Source: Acinetobacter kanungonis (lineage in GTDB: Bacteria > Pseudomonadota > Gammaproteobacteria > Pseudomonadales > Moraxellaceae). From it: a DNA stretch of 64,000 nt. The notes beneath the pieces are model-generated. The model saw nothing but the letters and a program-made list of their open reading frames with translations. It was not told the origin of the DNA and made no database searches. Below are positions 9,338-19,186 of this stretch, one piece after another. Each line of letters opens with the position of its first letter. Position 1 is the stretch's first letter. The stretch lies in assembly GCF_009939195.1 (NCBI RefSeq), contig NZ_JAACKC010000003.1:310001-374000 (forward strand), given 5' to 3'. Position numbers and translations under genes: made by a program.

Positions 9338-9463
9338 GAGGAACTCCTTGTGTAGTGCCTGTTGCGCGGTCTTATTAAAATGCAACGCACTACTAATATA
9401 TGGTGTCTATTTAAACAAAATTAAAGGGATATTCAGGGGGATTGCTTAAAAAAAGCAAAATTT

Positions 9464-9550
9464 TTATACGCGCGCGTGGCGCAGCATCAGGAGATTCAAT
9501 TGAGGTTGAGCGTGAGTCGGAAAAGCAAAAATATCATTCGTTTTCATCAT
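9464..9550 (-). CDS. leuL: Candidate leucine leader peptide upstream of leuA
   Basis: A 28-codon frame begins MMKTNDIFAF and ends QPQLNLLMLRHARV before TAA. Four of six consecutive codons near the end are Leu (TTG AAT CTC CTG ATG CTG), as expected of an attenuation leader. It lies between the leuA promoter and leuA, 126 bp before the gene. The ribosome-binding site is weak (GATGG). Downstream there is a GCTT/AAGC hairpin around a T run (about 9445-9457) and a GC-rich GCGC block overlapping the leader end, but I could not fold a convincing terminator/antiterminator pair. Confidence 0.6.
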   Translation of the reverse strand: MMKTNDIFAFPTHAQPQLNLLMLRHARV

Positions 9551-9610
9551 GTAACCATCAAGATCAATACAAAGGTTTCACTTATGCAAGTATTCGCATA
9601 GCATCAATGC

Positions 9611-9639
9611 AGTCTAGGCGAAAATTGCACTTGGTGCAA
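9611..9639 (-). promoter_or_regulatory. sigma70 promoter of the leuL-leuA unit
   Basis: TTGCAC (9639-9634), a 17-bp spacer and TAGACT (9616-9611) lie about 60 bp upstream of the leader peptide. Both hexamers and the spacing are close to consensus. Confidence 0.65.
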
Positions 9640-9774
9640 AAAGTTCATAATTTATTCTAATCGGATTGCAAGGGAAATGTTTTTCTAATTTTGCAGTATT
9701 ATTTTAATATTAGAAAAAATTTCCCAAGATTGTTTTTCTTTATGAAAAATATACTAATAAAGTACGCTAAATAA

Positions 9775-10458
9775 TTATAATTCCGACCACATACGAATCA
9801 GGTTGTGATAAATGTTGGTCAGTTTCATGACTTCAGGATAAGCATCATCATGATCTTTACGTAATTGACGAATGCTTTCATCAAGATTGAACAGCAGATG
9901 GCGTTTCTGGTCATCACGAATCAAACTCTGTACCCAGAAAAATGAAGCAAAACGTGTACCGCGAGTAATGCTACTGACTTCATGTAAGCTGGTTGCTGGA
10001 TAGAGCACAACATCGCCAGCAGGTAATTTCACCTCATGATAGCCATAGGTGTCTTCAATCACCAAATCACCACCGTCATATTCATCGGGTTCACTTAAAA
10101 ATAATGTACAGGATAAATCTGTGCGCATTTGTTGTGAGGTGCCGCGAATCAGGCGAATCGAATTATCAACATGAAAACCAAAACTTTCATGTTCATCATA
10201 ACGGTTAAACAGTGGTGGAATAATTTGATGCGGTAATGCCGCGGCTTGAAATACTGGATTTTTCCAAATGGCTTGAATCACCAATTCACTCAGGTGATGG
10301 GTGAGTGGATCATTTTCCGAAAGTTGTTGATTTTGTTTAACTGAGGCAGAAAGGGTACCTGCTGTTACTTTCCCACCGACCCAATTTGCTGTTGCCATTA
10401 ATTGGCGGAATTCAGCGACTTGTTCTTTGGATAAAACATTTGGAATGTGATGAATCAC
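9775..10458 (-). CDS. piuC: PKHD-type Fe(II)/2-oxoglutarate hydroxylase PiuC
   Basis: The 227-residue protein belongs to the PiuC/YbiX family of Fe(II)- and 2-oxoglutarate-dependent dioxygenases. The iron ligands are visible as HVD (segment [10 protein letters not shown]) and the distal His in [15 protein letters not shown], with the Arg that binds 2-oxoglutarate. Members are usually encoded beside TonB-dependent siderophore receptors and are iron-repressed; the true substrate is unknown. Here the PiuA-like receptor is directly upstream on the same strand, with a terminator hairpin between, so expression may depend on readthrough or a small internal promoter. Confidence 0.92.
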   Translation of the reverse strand: MIHHIPNVLSKEQVAEFRQLMATANWVGGKVTAGTLSASVKQNQQLSENDPLTHHLSELVIQAIWKNPVFQAAALPHQIIPPLFNRYDEHESFGFHVDNSIRLIRGTSQQMRTDLSCTLFLSEPDEYDGGDLVIEDTYGYHEVKLPAGDVVLYPATSLHEVSSITRGTRFASFFWVQSLIRDDQKRHLLFNLDESIRQLRKDHDDAYPEVMKLTNIYHNLIRMWSEL

Positions 10459-10486
10459 AGCCTATATCCTTCTTCATAAATGGTTA

Positions 10487-10517
10487 TAAAAATAGCCTCT
10501 GGGCAGAGGCTATTTTA
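10487..10517 (-). terminator. Terminator between piuA-like gene and piuC
   Basis: AATAGCCTCT and AGAGGCTATT (10491-10514) form a 10-bp stem with a 4-nt loop. On the minus strand the stem ends in TATTTTTATAA. It should attenuate transcription into piuC. Confidence 0.75.
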
Positions 10518-10561
10518 TCTTAACTTAAGTTAATTCCATAATTAATTTATGGGATTAAGTC

Positions 10562-12856
10562 TTAGTACTTAAAGTTGATTGCCAATACGGCATTGCGACC
10601 ATTGCCTTCAAATGCATAGTGAGCTGCGTGTGCGCTAGTGAAATAACGTTTATCTGAAATATTATTTACATTCAGCTGAACATTCACATTACGGTTCACA
10701 TCATATTTCGCCATTGCGTTGTAAATGGTATAGGTCGGTAAGTATTTTGGTGCTGTCGTATTTACAAAAACTTGGTCACGATATTCTGCACCAGCACCCA
10801 AAGTTAACTTCGGCATAACACGGTAAGTTGACCATAATGTTGCGCTGTTTTTCGCGACGAATGGTAGTGGTTTACCTTCTTGTGCGATCGCATTGTATGC
10901 TGCTTTAGTGATTTCGCTGTCTAAGTAGCTATAACCCGTTGAAACTTCCCATTTGTTGGTAATTTTACCGTTTAAGCTGACTTCGAAGCCATCAACACGG
11001 CTTTCACCTGCATTCGCTGTTGTGGTTGAATCAATTTGAATGCGGGTATTTTGCTTTTCAGTACGGAAAATTGCAGCAGTTAAGTTGGCACGATTATTAA
11101 ACAAGTCCCATTTGGTACCAATTTCAAAAGTACGAGCTTCTTCAGGCTTTAATGCATTAATAATATCCGTCGTACCTAAAGCATTGTCACTACTATCGCC
11201 TTCTGCAAGAACACCTACAGGGTTTGCAGAGGTTGCGAAGCTGGTATAAATACTACCATTTTCAGTTGGCTTGTAGACCAAACCTGCTTGATAAGTGAAA
11301 AAGTCTGAGTCACTTTCATAAATGGTGCCTTTAGGAATGGTAACTGTGGAGTTGTATACCCCAGCAGTTGTTCCATAGACGTCCTTATTATATTTCTTCT
11401 CAGTTTCAAATTTATCCCAACGGATACCTAAGTTAAGCAACCATTGTGGGTTAAATTCAATGCTGTCTAAAGCATACACAGACATGGTTTGGCTGCGAGT
11501 GGTAGACTGACCTTTAATGCTGCCAATGGTATCGGTAAACGAACCGTTACCAGGGTTGTTTAAGCTAGTACACCAGCCATTAAGTGCAGCAGCGCTTGAA
11601 TCACATGAATTGATATTTGAAGTTAAGATTGTTGAAGTTGTTTGACCTGCTGCATTGGTAAAGGTATGCATGCCTTGATCAGTTTCTTGCAGGCTCCATT
11701 CGGTTCCCACATTAAACGAGTGTTGTAATGCACCAGTATTGAATTTACCGCGCAATGATAATTGGTCGCTATAAGCATCAGTATCTAAAATACGGGTTAG
11801 TGCACGACGAGCGATTGTGCCTCTATAGATATTACCATTTGAGTCATCAGCATTCGTATAAACATAATTAGATTTAGATTTGTTATACGTGGCAATGTTC
11901 GCCAAGGTTAGGTTGTCATTAAAATCATGTTCAAGCTTGAATGTGCCAATTTGATTTTCACGTTTATCAAAATCACGTGCTTTCCAACCATAGTAAGTCC
12001 CAGCTTTTACATCAACGGGTTTACCATCACCTGGATTTGCAGTCACACCTGTAGGTGTTTTTGTCGGGTTATTAAATGGAATGCCAGCATCAGGTTCATC
12101 ATTACTACGTAAATAATAATAGCCTACAGAACCGCGAGTATCAGAGCCTAGACCAAAGGCGAGACTAGTTGCAATACCAGCACGCGCAAATTCAGCACCA
12201 TCACTTTGTCCTGCTTTTTCATTTTCGTGCCCCATCACAATGACACGGCCCGCCATACCATTACCGAAGTCTTTGTTGGCATCTAATTGAATGTGTTGGT
12301 AGTTGTCGGTTCCGCCTTGAACGCTGCCTTGATAAGTGTCGCCTTCATGAGCAACTTTAGGAATCAGGTTAATGCTTCCGCCAACGCTACCACCGCCACC
12401 AAGAGCAGAAGATGAGCCTTTAATGACTTCAACTTGTTCAATGGCAAACATATCACGGCTTTGTGAAGTGGTATTACGAACACCATCAACATAAATAGAA
12501 GATTGACCGCTATAACCACGGATATAAGGCATATCTGTAAATGGTGTGCCACCTTCACCAGCACCTAAAGTAATGCCTGGTTCATAACGTAGTGCTTCTA
12601 ACAAGGTATTTGAGTTGGTTTCTTTTAGTAATTTTTGTGAGAGGACAGAAACAGATTTAGGTGTGTCTTTTAGTGGAGCAACAAATTTTGCATTTGCAGA
12701 TTGATCAACTTTTAAAGATTCTTCTTGGGTTGCTTCAGTATGAATTGTTGGAAGTTGTGTTGCATCATCCTGTGCAATTGCAGTGGTCGCTATAACCGAT
12801 AAAGAAGAGGCAATTGCCGTCGACACTAATTTTTTACGCGTTTTAATAAAAGACAT
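10562..12856 (-). CDS. piuA: TonB-dependent siderophore receptor, PiuA-like
   Basis: The 764-residue outer-membrane receptor has an N-terminal signal (SVIATTAIAQ). The plug domain contains LLEALRYEPGITLG, IYVDGVRN and IEQVEVIKGSSSALGGGGSVGGSINLIPK. A C-terminal beta barrel ends in Phe-Lys-Tyr after NVQLNVNNISDKRYF. Adjacency to piuC suggests PiuA, a receptor for catecholate siderophores that also admits siderophore-conjugated beta-lactams in related species; substrate is inferred. A frame extension starts at GTG 12868, but ATG 12856 has GAG seven bases upstream and gives a clean signal peptide. A Fur-like site lies upstream. Confidence 0.88.
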   Translation of the reverse strand: MSFIKTRKKLVSTAIASSLSVIATTAIAQDDATQLPTIHTEATQEESLKVDQSANAKFVAPLKDTPKSVSVLSQKLLKETNSNTLLEALRYEPGITLGAGEGGTPFTDMPYIRGYSGQSSIYVDGVRNTTSQSRDMFAIEQVEVIKGSSSALGGGGSVGGSINLIPKVAHEGDTYQGSVQGGTDNYQHIQLDANKDFGNGMAGRVIVMGHENEKAGQSDGAEFARAGIATSLAFGLGSDTRGSVGYYYLRSNDEPDAGIPFNNPTKTPTGVTANPGDGKPVDVKAGTYYGWKARDFDKRENQIGTFKLEHDFNDNLTLANIATYNKSKSNYVYTNADDSNGNIYRGTIARRALTRILDTDAYSDQLSLRGKFNTGALQHSFNVGTEWSLQETDQGMHTFTNAAGQTTSTILTSNINSCDSSAAALNGWCTSLNNPGNGSFTDTIGSIKGQSTTRSQTMSVYALDSIEFNPQWLLNLGIRWDKFETEKKYNKDVYGTTAGVYNSTVTIPKGTIYESDSDFFTYQAGLVYKPTENGSIYTSFATSANPVGVLAEGDSSDNALGTTDIINALKPEEARTFEIGTKWDLFNNRANLTAAIFRTEKQNTRIQIDSTTTANAGESRVDGFEVSLNGKITNKWEVSTGYSYLDSEITKAAYNAIAQEGKPLPFVAKNSATLWSTYRVMPKLTLGAGAEYRDQVFVNTTAPKYLPTYTIYNAMAKYDVNRNVNVQLNVNNISDKRYFTSAHAAHYAFEGNGRNAVLAINFKY

Positions 12857-12893
12857 TTCTGAACTCACAAAGAGTAGTAAAAATTCGTATGCG

Positions 12894-12912
12894 AATAATA
12901 ATAATTCTTATT
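12894..12912. promoter_or_regulatory. Fur-box-like operator upstream of piuA-like gene
   Basis: This AT-rich stretch (AATAATAATAATTCTTATT) matches 13 of 19 positions of the classical Fur box when read on the minus strand. It lies about 40-60 bp upstream of the receptor start. A second, poorer stretch lies near 12926-12945. Iron repression is inferred. Confidence 0.5.
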
Positions 12913-13027
12913 TATTTTACCAATTGTAAATGATTGGAATTACCGATAATGGGTTGTAAGGAAAATGTAAAAATTAATGAGATTGTGTAACATTCTGTAT
13001 ATAAGTGCATGATTTTATATATGTATA

Positions 13028-13056
13028 GAAAAACCCTGCCAAAACAGGGTTTTTTA
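13028..13056 (-). terminator. Terminator of the second siderophore receptor gene
   Basis: AAAACCCTG and CAGGGTTTT stem (13030-13053) with a 6-nt loop and T runs on both strands, just after the receptor stop codon. It is a strong rho-independent terminator. Confidence 0.85.
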
Positions 13057-13071
13057 TTGGGATTTTAAATA

Positions 13072-15291
13072 TTAAAATTTAAAGGTCGTACTTAATTGGA
13101 CTCTGCGACCTTCTTGTGTGTTGCTATAGTGGTTATACCAGCCAATATCTGCAACTTTTTCATAATCCGTGAAGTTTTTATCAAACACGTTATAAAGCGC
13201 AACACCAACGTCCCAATGATCATTCACAGTGAAATTCGAGCCAACATGAAGAAGCGCATATGCTTTGTAGTCACCTAAAGCATTGTAAATGGCTTTTTCA
13301 TCTTTGGTCAGATTGGCATAAGTTTTTGTATAGCGTGCGCGTTCACTTCTGTATTCACCGCGAGCCCAAAGTTGAATGTTGTCATCAGCTTGCCACTTAA
13401 GTGATGCATTGACCATATGTTCAGGCGTGTCATTGAGAGGTGGGTTACCAAGCTTAGAATCTGTAATTTCAGTTTCGGTCCACGTGTAGTTAATACCGAA
13501 GTTCCATGCAGGATAGAACTCCCAATTTAACCCCGTTTCAATTCCATAGACTTCAGCATCTTCGGCATTGGTTGGTCGTGTGACGTTCCAAGAATCAGCT
13601 TTGCCAGTGGTTGGGTGATAGCCCATCACCCATGGTGTGCCAATAGAAGCCATATATTTTTCACAGTCTGCTTTAGACCAGCTACTTCCAGAGGTTGACG
13701 TTGTATTGGTATTACAGCTGAATTCAGTATTGCCGCTAACAATTTTATCTTCAATCTGGCTGTAAAAAGCGGTGATGTTATAGTCGAAGTTTGTATTGTT
13801 GGTGAAAGATGTCCCGAACTCAAAATTCTTACTGGTTTCAGGCTTTAAATTTGGATTACCAAAGAGGGGATTACGCCCTTGACCGCCAACATTATAAATA
13901 CCGTTGGTGAGTCGCTCTAAGCGTGGCGCTTTATAGCCCTCAGAATAACCGCCTTTGAATGTCCAGTTATCATTCGCATTCCAAACTAAATAGGCACGAG
14001 GAGTCCAAAAGTCTCCAAAGGTATCGTGATCATCAAAGCGTAGACCTAGAGTAAGTGCTAAATGATCCGTCAGTGCCCATGTATCTTCAGCGAATAATCC
14101 GATTTGGGTAAATGAAATTTCTTTGTTTTCTCTTAAGCCATCTTGCAGACTGGCATCCCACCATTGACCGCCTAATGCTATATTGTGCCGATCAAAATAT
14201 TGAGTGGTAAATTTGGTATCAAAAATCGTGTCTTCACTTTCCAGTAAACGAGGCGTGATGGCTTGAGACATATTTTGCGCACGTGCTGGAATCAAACGCC
14301 CAATGGTTTCAGTTTGAGTATTGGCAATACTAGATTCAAGTGTACCGATTTGATTACGCCAAGTATGGGCTAAAATTATTTTGTCACGGTTATATTCTTG
14401 AGCTTTATCATAGCCGCCATTTGCACCAAGCGTACCCAACTGTCCATTGCTGTTGTCATACCACTGTTCAGTTTGCTCATACTCAACAGAAAGATCATGT
14501 TGATCGGTTGGCGTTAAAGTAAGACGTACACCAATAGTTTCTAAATCTGACTTGGTTGGGTTATTGCCCATATTCAATTCAGAAGAACCACCCTCATCAT
14601 CCGAGCGAGTCAGATGAGATTGATCGCGTTCAGCTTTACGTCCTCTTAATTGAATACCTAATAAATTTGGAATAATTGGACCTGTTACATAAGCATCAAC
14701 GGAGCGTTGATTGCCAAATTCTGAACTATTTGGAAGTAAAGTACCTTCTAAAGTAACAGCACCTGTCCATTCATTGCTGACTTTCTTGGTGATGATATTA
14801 ACAACGCCACCCATTGCATCGGAACCATATAAAGTCGAGGCTGGACCGCGGATGACTTCAATGCGTTCAATTGCAGAAATAGGGGGGATAAAACTGTTAT
14901 TTGATTCTCCAAAGCCGTTTGGCGTAATGTCACCTGTACTGTTTTGGCGTCGTCCATCGACTAAAACTAAGCTGTATTCTGAATCCATGCCGCGAATACG
15001 AATATTTAAACCACCCGTTTTACCTGCTGTTGGGCTGATGTCGATACCTTCAACATCGCTTAAGGCATCTGCAATTGAATTAATGCGTTTATTCTTTAGA
15101 TCTTCTGCTGTAATGACAGTCATTGTCGCTGGCGCATTCTTAATATCTTGTTCAAACCCCGCTGCGGAAACCACAATGGTGGATAATTGATGCGTAGAGG
15201 AGGAGCTTTCGGAGCTGCTTTCCGCAAAAGCAGAACTGGTGGATAAACCAAGTAGCGCAAGACTGAGTGGGCGAAGGTTGAACTTACTCAT
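13072..15291 (-). CDS. TonB-dependent receptor, FepA/CirA type (catecholate siderophore)
   Basis: The 739-residue outer-membrane receptor starts MSKFNLRPLSLALLGLS with a signal peptide cut after AFA. TonB-box-like TIVVSA comes next. The plug has MTVITAEDLKNKRI, NIRIRGMDSEYSLVLVDGRR and IEVIRGPASTLYGSDAMGGVVNIITK. The barrel ends in a C-terminal Phe. Plug motifs fit the FepA/CirA/PirA group that takes ferric enterobactin and its breakdown products; which ligand is uncertain. The frame opens at 15357, but ATG 15291 with an upstream GGA gives the proper signal peptide. An almost perfect Fur palindrome lies 72 bp upstream. Confidence 0.88.
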   Translation of the reverse strand: MSKFNLRPLSLALLGLSTSSAFAESSSESSSSTHQLSTIVVSAAGFEQDIKNAPATMTVITAEDLKNKRINSIADALSDVEGIDISPTAGKTGGLNIRIRGMDSEYSLVLVDGRRQNSTGDITPNGFGESNNSFIPPISAIERIEVIRGPASTLYGSDAMGGVVNIITKKVSNEWTGAVTLEGTLLPNSSEFGNQRSVDAYVTGPIIPNLLGIQLRGRKAERDQSHLTRSDDEGGSSELNMGNNPTKSDLETIGVRLTLTPTDQHDLSVEYEQTEQWYDNSNGQLGTLGANGGYDKAQEYNRDKIILAHTWRNQIGTLESSIANTQTETIGRLIPARAQNMSQAITPRLLESEDTIFDTKFTTQYFDRHNIALGGQWWDASLQDGLRENKEISFTQIGLFAEDTWALTDHLALTLGLRFDDHDTFGDFWTPRAYLVWNANDNWTFKGGYSEGYKAPRLERLTNGIYNVGGQGRNPLFGNPNLKPETSKNFEFGTSFTNNTNFDYNITAFYSQIEDKIVSGNTEFSCNTNTTSTSGSSWSKADCEKYMASIGTPWVMGYHPTTGKADSWNVTRPTNAEDAEVYGIETGLNWEFYPAWNFGINYTWTETEITDSKLGNPPLNDTPEHMVNASLKWQADDNIQLWARGEYRSERARYTKTYANLTKDEKAIYNALGDYKAYALLHVGSNFTVNDHWDVGVALYNVFDKNFTDYEKVADIGWYNHYSNTQEGRRVQLSTTFKF

Positions 15292-15362
15292 AAATAGAAT
15301 TCCAAAGTTGGACGAGATAAATAACTGAAAATAAATATAAATATTATGTTTGTGCATATAAT

Positions 15363-15381
15363 AATGATAAAGTTTATCATT
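15363..15381. promoter_or_regulatory. Fur box upstream of the second receptor
   Basis: AATGATAA-AGT-TTATCATT is a perfect 8-3-8 inverted repeat and matches the Fur consensus core. It lies in the divergent interval between the receptor and tig, closer to the receptor. It supports iron repression of the receptor. Confidence 0.75.
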
Positions 15382-15477
15382 TGCAATAAAAGTCGTTTAA
15401 AAATAGAAAAATGATCGGAAATTCAGAAAATAAAACAAAAGAAATCAGATAAAATCTTGTGGTTTAAACATCCAGTT

Positions 15478-15506
15478 TTGTATATCTTTAAATGTTGTCA
15501 TATAAT
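15478..15506 (+). promoter_or_regulatory. sigma70 promoter of tig
   Basis: TTGTAT (15478-15483), a 17-bp spacer and a perfect TATAAT (15501-15506) lie 45 bp upstream of the tig start. Confidence 0.7.
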
Positions 15507-15551
15507 GTGGCACTTTTTTATAAACTGTTATTACTAAATTTCGAGGAAGCC

Positions 15552-16883
15552 ATGCAAGTAACTTCTGAAGCGGTTTCGGGCGTTGCCCGTCGTTTAAATG
15601 TATCTGTACCGACGAGCCGTGTGAACGAGCAATTTGAAGCACGTTTAAAACGCACTGCTAAAACTGTAAAGATTAACGGCTTCCGTCCAGGTAAAGTGCC
15701 ATTAAACGTAGTTCGCCGTGAATATGGCGCGGGTATTTACCAAGAAGTGGTAAATGACGTCATCCGTGACACAGTATTCGAAGCAATTCAACAAGAAAAA
15801 ATCAATGCTGTTGGCATGCCAAACATTGATAAAGTGGAAAACAAAGACGACGCGCTTGTATACGAAGCGACTGTTGAAGTTTATCCAGAAGTTGACGTGA
15901 AATTTGACGGTCTAGAAGTTGAACGTAAAGCATCTTCAGTAGAAGACAAAGACGTTGATCAAATGATCGAAAACCTTCAAAAGCAACGTGCTTCTTGGAC
16001 TGAAACGAAAGGCATGGCGAAAAAAGACATGCAAGTAACTTTCGACTTCGAAGGTACTGTTGATGGCGAGAAGTTTGAAGGCGGCGCAGCTGAAGACTTT
16101 AAACTTGTTTTAGGTTCTGGTCGTATGATTCCTGGCTTCGAAGACGGTATCGTTGGTATGAAGAAAGGCGAAGAGAAAGTGATTGATGTTACTTTCCCTG
16201 AAGATTACCAAGCAGCGAACCTTGCAGGTAAAGCAGCGCAATTCAAAATCACTGTGAAGCTTGTTGAAAAACAAAAACTTCCAGAAGTTGATGCTGAATT
16301 CCTTCAAATCTTTGGTTTAACTGAAGAAGAAGGCGTTGAAAAGTTAAAAGCTGACGTGCGTAAAAACATGGAACGCGAAGTGAAAAATGGTCTTCGTAAC
16401 CAAGTGAAAGGCGCGACTTTTGATGCGTTAGTTGCTGCAAACGAAGTTGAACTTCCTGCTGCAATGGTTGCTCAAGAAATTGACCGTCAACGTCAACAAA
16501 TGATCCAACAGTTCACGCAACAGTTTGGTGCTCAAGGTGCTAAAGCATTTGACAGCAGCATGCTTCCAGATGAATTGTTCAAAGAACAAGCTGAAAAATC
16601 TGTAAAACTTGGCGTATTGGTAAGCAAAGTATTGGCTGATGCTAAACTTGAAGTTGACCAAGCGCGCGTTGAAGCTTACATCGAAGACATGGCTTCTTCT
16701 TACGAAGATCCTACTGAAGTTGTTGAATACTTCAAAAATGACAAACAACAACGTTCACAAATCGAAGCTGTTGTTTTAGAAGATCAAGTGGTTGATCACA
16801 TTTTAGCAGCTGCGAAAGTAACTGATAAAACTGTTAGCTATGAAGAATTGTTGAAAGAGCAACAAGCTCGTCAACAAGGCTAA
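15552..16883 (+). CDS. tig: Trigger factor, ribosome-associated chaperone and prolyl isomerase
   Basis: The 443-residue protein folds nascent chains at the ribosome exit tunnel. The N-terminal ribosome-binding loop reads GFRPGKVP. The FKBP-type PPIase domain follows ([32 protein letters not shown]), then the helical C-terminal cradle. ATG 15552 has GAGG five bases upstream and is chosen over an upstream in-frame ATG at 15492, which would start near the promoter. tig, clpP and clpX are in the common tig-clpP-clpX order. Confidence 0.97.
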   Translation: MQVTSEAVSGVARRLNVSVPTSRVNEQFEARLKRTAKTVKINGFRPGKVPLNVVRREYGAGIYQEVVNDVIRDTVFEAIQQEKINAVGMPNIDKVENKDDALVYEATVEVYPEVDVKFDGLEVERKASSVEDKDVDQMIENLQKQRASWTETKGMAKKDMQVTFDFEGTVDGEKFEGGAAEDFKLVLGSGRMIPGFEDGIVGMKKGEEKVIDVTFPEDYQAANLAGKAAQFKITVKLVEKQKLPEVDAEFLQIFGLTEEEGVEKLKADVRKNMEREVKNGLRNQVKGATFDALVAANEVELPAAMVAQEIDRQRQQMIQQFTQQFGAQGAKAFDSSMLPDELFKEQAEKSVKLGVLVSKVLADAKLEVDQARVEAYIEDMASSYEDPTEVVEYFKNDKQQRSQIEAVVLEDQVVDHILAAAKVTDKTVSYEELLKEQQARQQG

Positions 16884-16895
16884 TTAGCTTAAGTG

Positions 16896-16923
16896 AAAAA
16901 AGGCGCGTAAAGCGCCTTTTTTT
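16896..16923 (+). terminator. Terminator of tig
   Basis: AAAAAAGGCGC and GCGCCTTTTTTT (16896-16923) form a strong stem with a T run right after tig, so clpP is transcribed from its own promoter. Confidence 0.88.
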
Positions 16924-16999
16924 ATCTGAGCAGGGTATCGGCTTGTCCCAAATTCACAAAGCTTATGCAAAAAATATCTGTTATTTAATGGGGAATATT

Positions 17000-17028
17000 T
17001 TGCAATTTCAGTCATTATCCCTCATATT
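17000..17028 (+). promoter_or_regulatory. Possible sigma70 promoter of clpP
   Basis: TTGCAA (17000-17005), a 17-bp spacer and CATATT (17023-17028) lie 45 bp upstream of clpP. The -10 is only fair. I see no obvious heat-shock sigma element. Confidence 0.4.
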
Positions 17029-17073
17029 GTGAATATGGGTTAAGTCACAAAAAATTTAGGAATAAATAAACGT

Positions 17074-17679
17074 ATGTATGTTCCAACTATTGAAAACGCG
17101 TTAGTCCCAGTTGTAGTTGAGCAATCGTCTCGTGGTGAACGTTCATTTGATATTTTTTCGCGCCTTTTGCGTGAACGAGTTATTTTTTTAACGGGTGAAG
17201 TGGAAGACAACATGGCCAATTTAATTGTGGCACAAATGTTGTTTTTAGAAGCAGAGAACCCAGATAAAGATATTCACCTCTACATTAATTCACCAGGTGG
17301 TTCGGTAACAGCAGGTATGGCAATTTACGATACCATGCAGTTCATCAAGCCAGATGTCGTGACTTACTGTATGGGGCAGGCGGCATCAATGGGTGCATTC
17401 TTGTTGAATGCAGGTGCTAAAGGTAAACGTTACTGTTTAGAAAATGCACGTGTTATGATTCACCAACCACTTGGTGGTTTCCGTGGACAAGCATCGGATA
17501 TTGAAATCCATGCACGTGAAATTCTATTCATTAAAGAGCGTCTAAACCGCTTAATGGCAGAGCATAGTGGTCAAGACTATGAAACTGTTGCAAGAGATAC
17601 AGACCGTGACAACTTTATGACTGCTCAGGCAGCCAAAGAATACGGTCTTGTGGATGAAGTGCTTAGCAAACGTCCATAA
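17074..17679 (+). CDS. clpP: ATP-dependent Clp protease proteolytic subunit
   Basis: The 201-residue serine peptidase assembles as a tetradecameric barrel and degrades proteins unfolded by ClpX or ClpA. The catalytic Ser lies in [11 protein letters not shown], His in [10 protein letters not shown], and Asp in the DRDNFMTA region. The [16 protein letters not shown] segment is also diagnostic. clpX follows after 28 bp, so the two are probably co-transcribed. Confidence 0.97.
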   Translation: MYVPTIENALVPVVVEQSSRGERSFDIFSRLLRERVIFLTGEVEDNMANLIVAQMLFLEAENPDKDIHLYINSPGGSVTAGMAIYDTMQFIKPDVVTYCMGQAASMGAFLLNAGAKGKRYCLENARVMIHQPLGGFRGQASDIEIHAREILFIKERLNRLMAEHSGQDYETVARDTDRDNFMTAQAAKEYGLVDEVLSKRP

Positions 17680-17707
17680 GTTTTAAGATTTTAGTATTGG
17701 AGTAAAT

Positions 17708-19018
17708 ATGTCCGAACATCCTCAAGGACAAAAGCATTGTTCATTTTGCGGTAAAACGCAGTCTGAAGTCGGGAAACTGATTGCAGGTGAGGACGCGTAC
17801 ATCTGTAATGAATGTGTGGACGTATGCCTAGACTTAGTCCAAACCAGTCAGCAGGTTGAATCTGGTGATTGGGCGGCTAAGCCTTTGCCTAAACCTCAAG
17901 AAATTCGTGCGGCATTAGATCAATATGTGATTGGTCAGGACGTGGCGAAGAAAACCCTTTCAGTTGCAGTTTATAACCACTATAAACGTCTTAAAGTGAC
18001 TCATGGTGGACATAAGCACGACGATGCAGTCGAGATTGCAAAAAGTAATATCTTGTTGGTTGGACCGACCGGTTCAGGTAAGACTTTACTTGCTCAGACA
18101 CTTGCGCGTTTGCTGGATGTACCTTTTGCCATGGCGGATGCGACGACACTCACCGAAGCAGGTTATGTGGGTGAAGACGTTGAGAACATTGTGCAAAAGT
18201 TATTGCAAAAAGCCGATTACGATGTAGAGAAAGCACAAAAAGGCATTATCTATATCGATGAGATCGACAAGATTACCCGTAAATCTGAAAACCCATCGAT
18301 TACCCGTGACGTTTCGGGTGAAGGTGTACAGCAAGCCTTGCTGAAAATGATTGAAGGGACAGTGGCTTCGATTCCGCCTCAAGGTGGTCGTAAGCACCCA
18401 CAGCAAGAATTCATTCAAATTGATACGTCGAATATTCTGTTTATCTGTGGTGGTGCATTCTCTGGTTTAGAGAAAATTGTGCAACAGCGTCAAGAAAAGG
18501 GCGGGATTGGCTTTACTGCTGATGTGAAGAAGAAAGATGAAAGCAAACAGCTTTCTGACTTGTTCCGTCAAGTGGAAGCGACAGATTTGGTTAAATTCGG
18601 TTTAATTCCGGAGTTTATTGGTCGTTTGCCTGTCATCGCGACTTTGGATGAGTTGGATGAAGAAGCACTCATGCAAATTCTGACGGAACCAAAGAATGCC
18701 TTAACGCGTCAGTATCAGCATTTGTTCGATATGGAACATGTGGATCTTGTGTTTGAAGATTCGGCATTACGTGCGGTCGCGAAGAAAGCGCTTGAACGTA
18801 ATACGGGTGCACGTGGTCTGCGTTCAATTTTGGAAAATGCTTTACTTGAAGTGATGTATGACTTACCAAGCCGCACAGATGTGGGTACTGTTGTGGTGAA
18901 TGAAGCGGTGATTAATGGGATTGCGAAACCTGAATTATTGCCTGAACGTCAACCGAAGACAGCGACTGAAGATGTCAACAAAGTAGATTTGAAAGTGATT
19001 AACTCAAAATCTGCTTAA
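17708..19018 (+). CDS. clpX: ATP-dependent Clp protease ATP-binding subunit ClpX
   Basis: The 436-residue AAA+ unfoldase feeds substrates to ClpP. The N-terminal zinc-binding domain has CSFCGK and CNECVDVC. Walker A is GPTGSGKT and Walker B is [10 protein letters not shown]. Sensor and arginine-finger regions ([23 protein letters not shown]) and the FSGLEKIV pore-side region are present. It directly follows clpP on the same strand and ends at a strong terminator. Confidence 0.97.
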   Translation: MSEHPQGQKHCSFCGKTQSEVGKLIAGEDAYICNECVDVCLDLVQTSQQVESGDWAAKPLPKPQEIRAALDQYVIGQDVAKKTLSVAVYNHYKRLKVTHGGHKHDDAVEIAKSNILLVGPTGSGKTLLAQTLARLLDVPFAMADATTLTEAGYVGEDVENIVQKLLQKADYDVEKAQKGIIYIDEIDKITRKSENPSITRDVSGEGVQQALLKMIEGTVASIPPQGGRKHPQQEFIQIDTSNILFICGGAFSGLEKIVQQRQEKGGIGFTADVKKKDESKQLSDLFRQVEATDLVKFGLIPEFIGRLPVIATLDELDEEALMQILTEPKNALTRQYQHLFDMEHVDLVFEDSALRAVAKKALERNTGARGLRSILENALLEVMYDLPSRTDVGTVVVNEAVINGIAKPELLPERQPKTATEDVNKVDLKVINSKSA

Positions 19019-19034
19019 TTGGTTATTCGTCTGA

Positions 19035-19070
19035 AACGTGCGGAAATTTATGATTTCCGCACGTTTTTTT
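19035..19070 (+). terminator. Terminator of clpPX
   Basis: A 12- to 13-bp inverted repeat (AACGTGCGGAAAT and its complement) is followed by seven T, 17 bp after clpX. Confidence 0.88.
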
Positions 19071-19186
19071 ATTTTCAAGAAAAAAGTGCAGTGGTAATCT
19101 TGGGCAAAGGCGAGGATGCCTAAAAGTGTAAAAGATCCAAAAATTAGCCCCAATAAATACAAAAAAATACGCGGTGAGGGACAATC

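Noticed and set aside
9442..9660. 72-codon plus-strand frame in the leuA upstream region
   Set aside because: It runs antisense to the leuA promoter and leader, has no ribosome-binding site and has no recognisable protein features.
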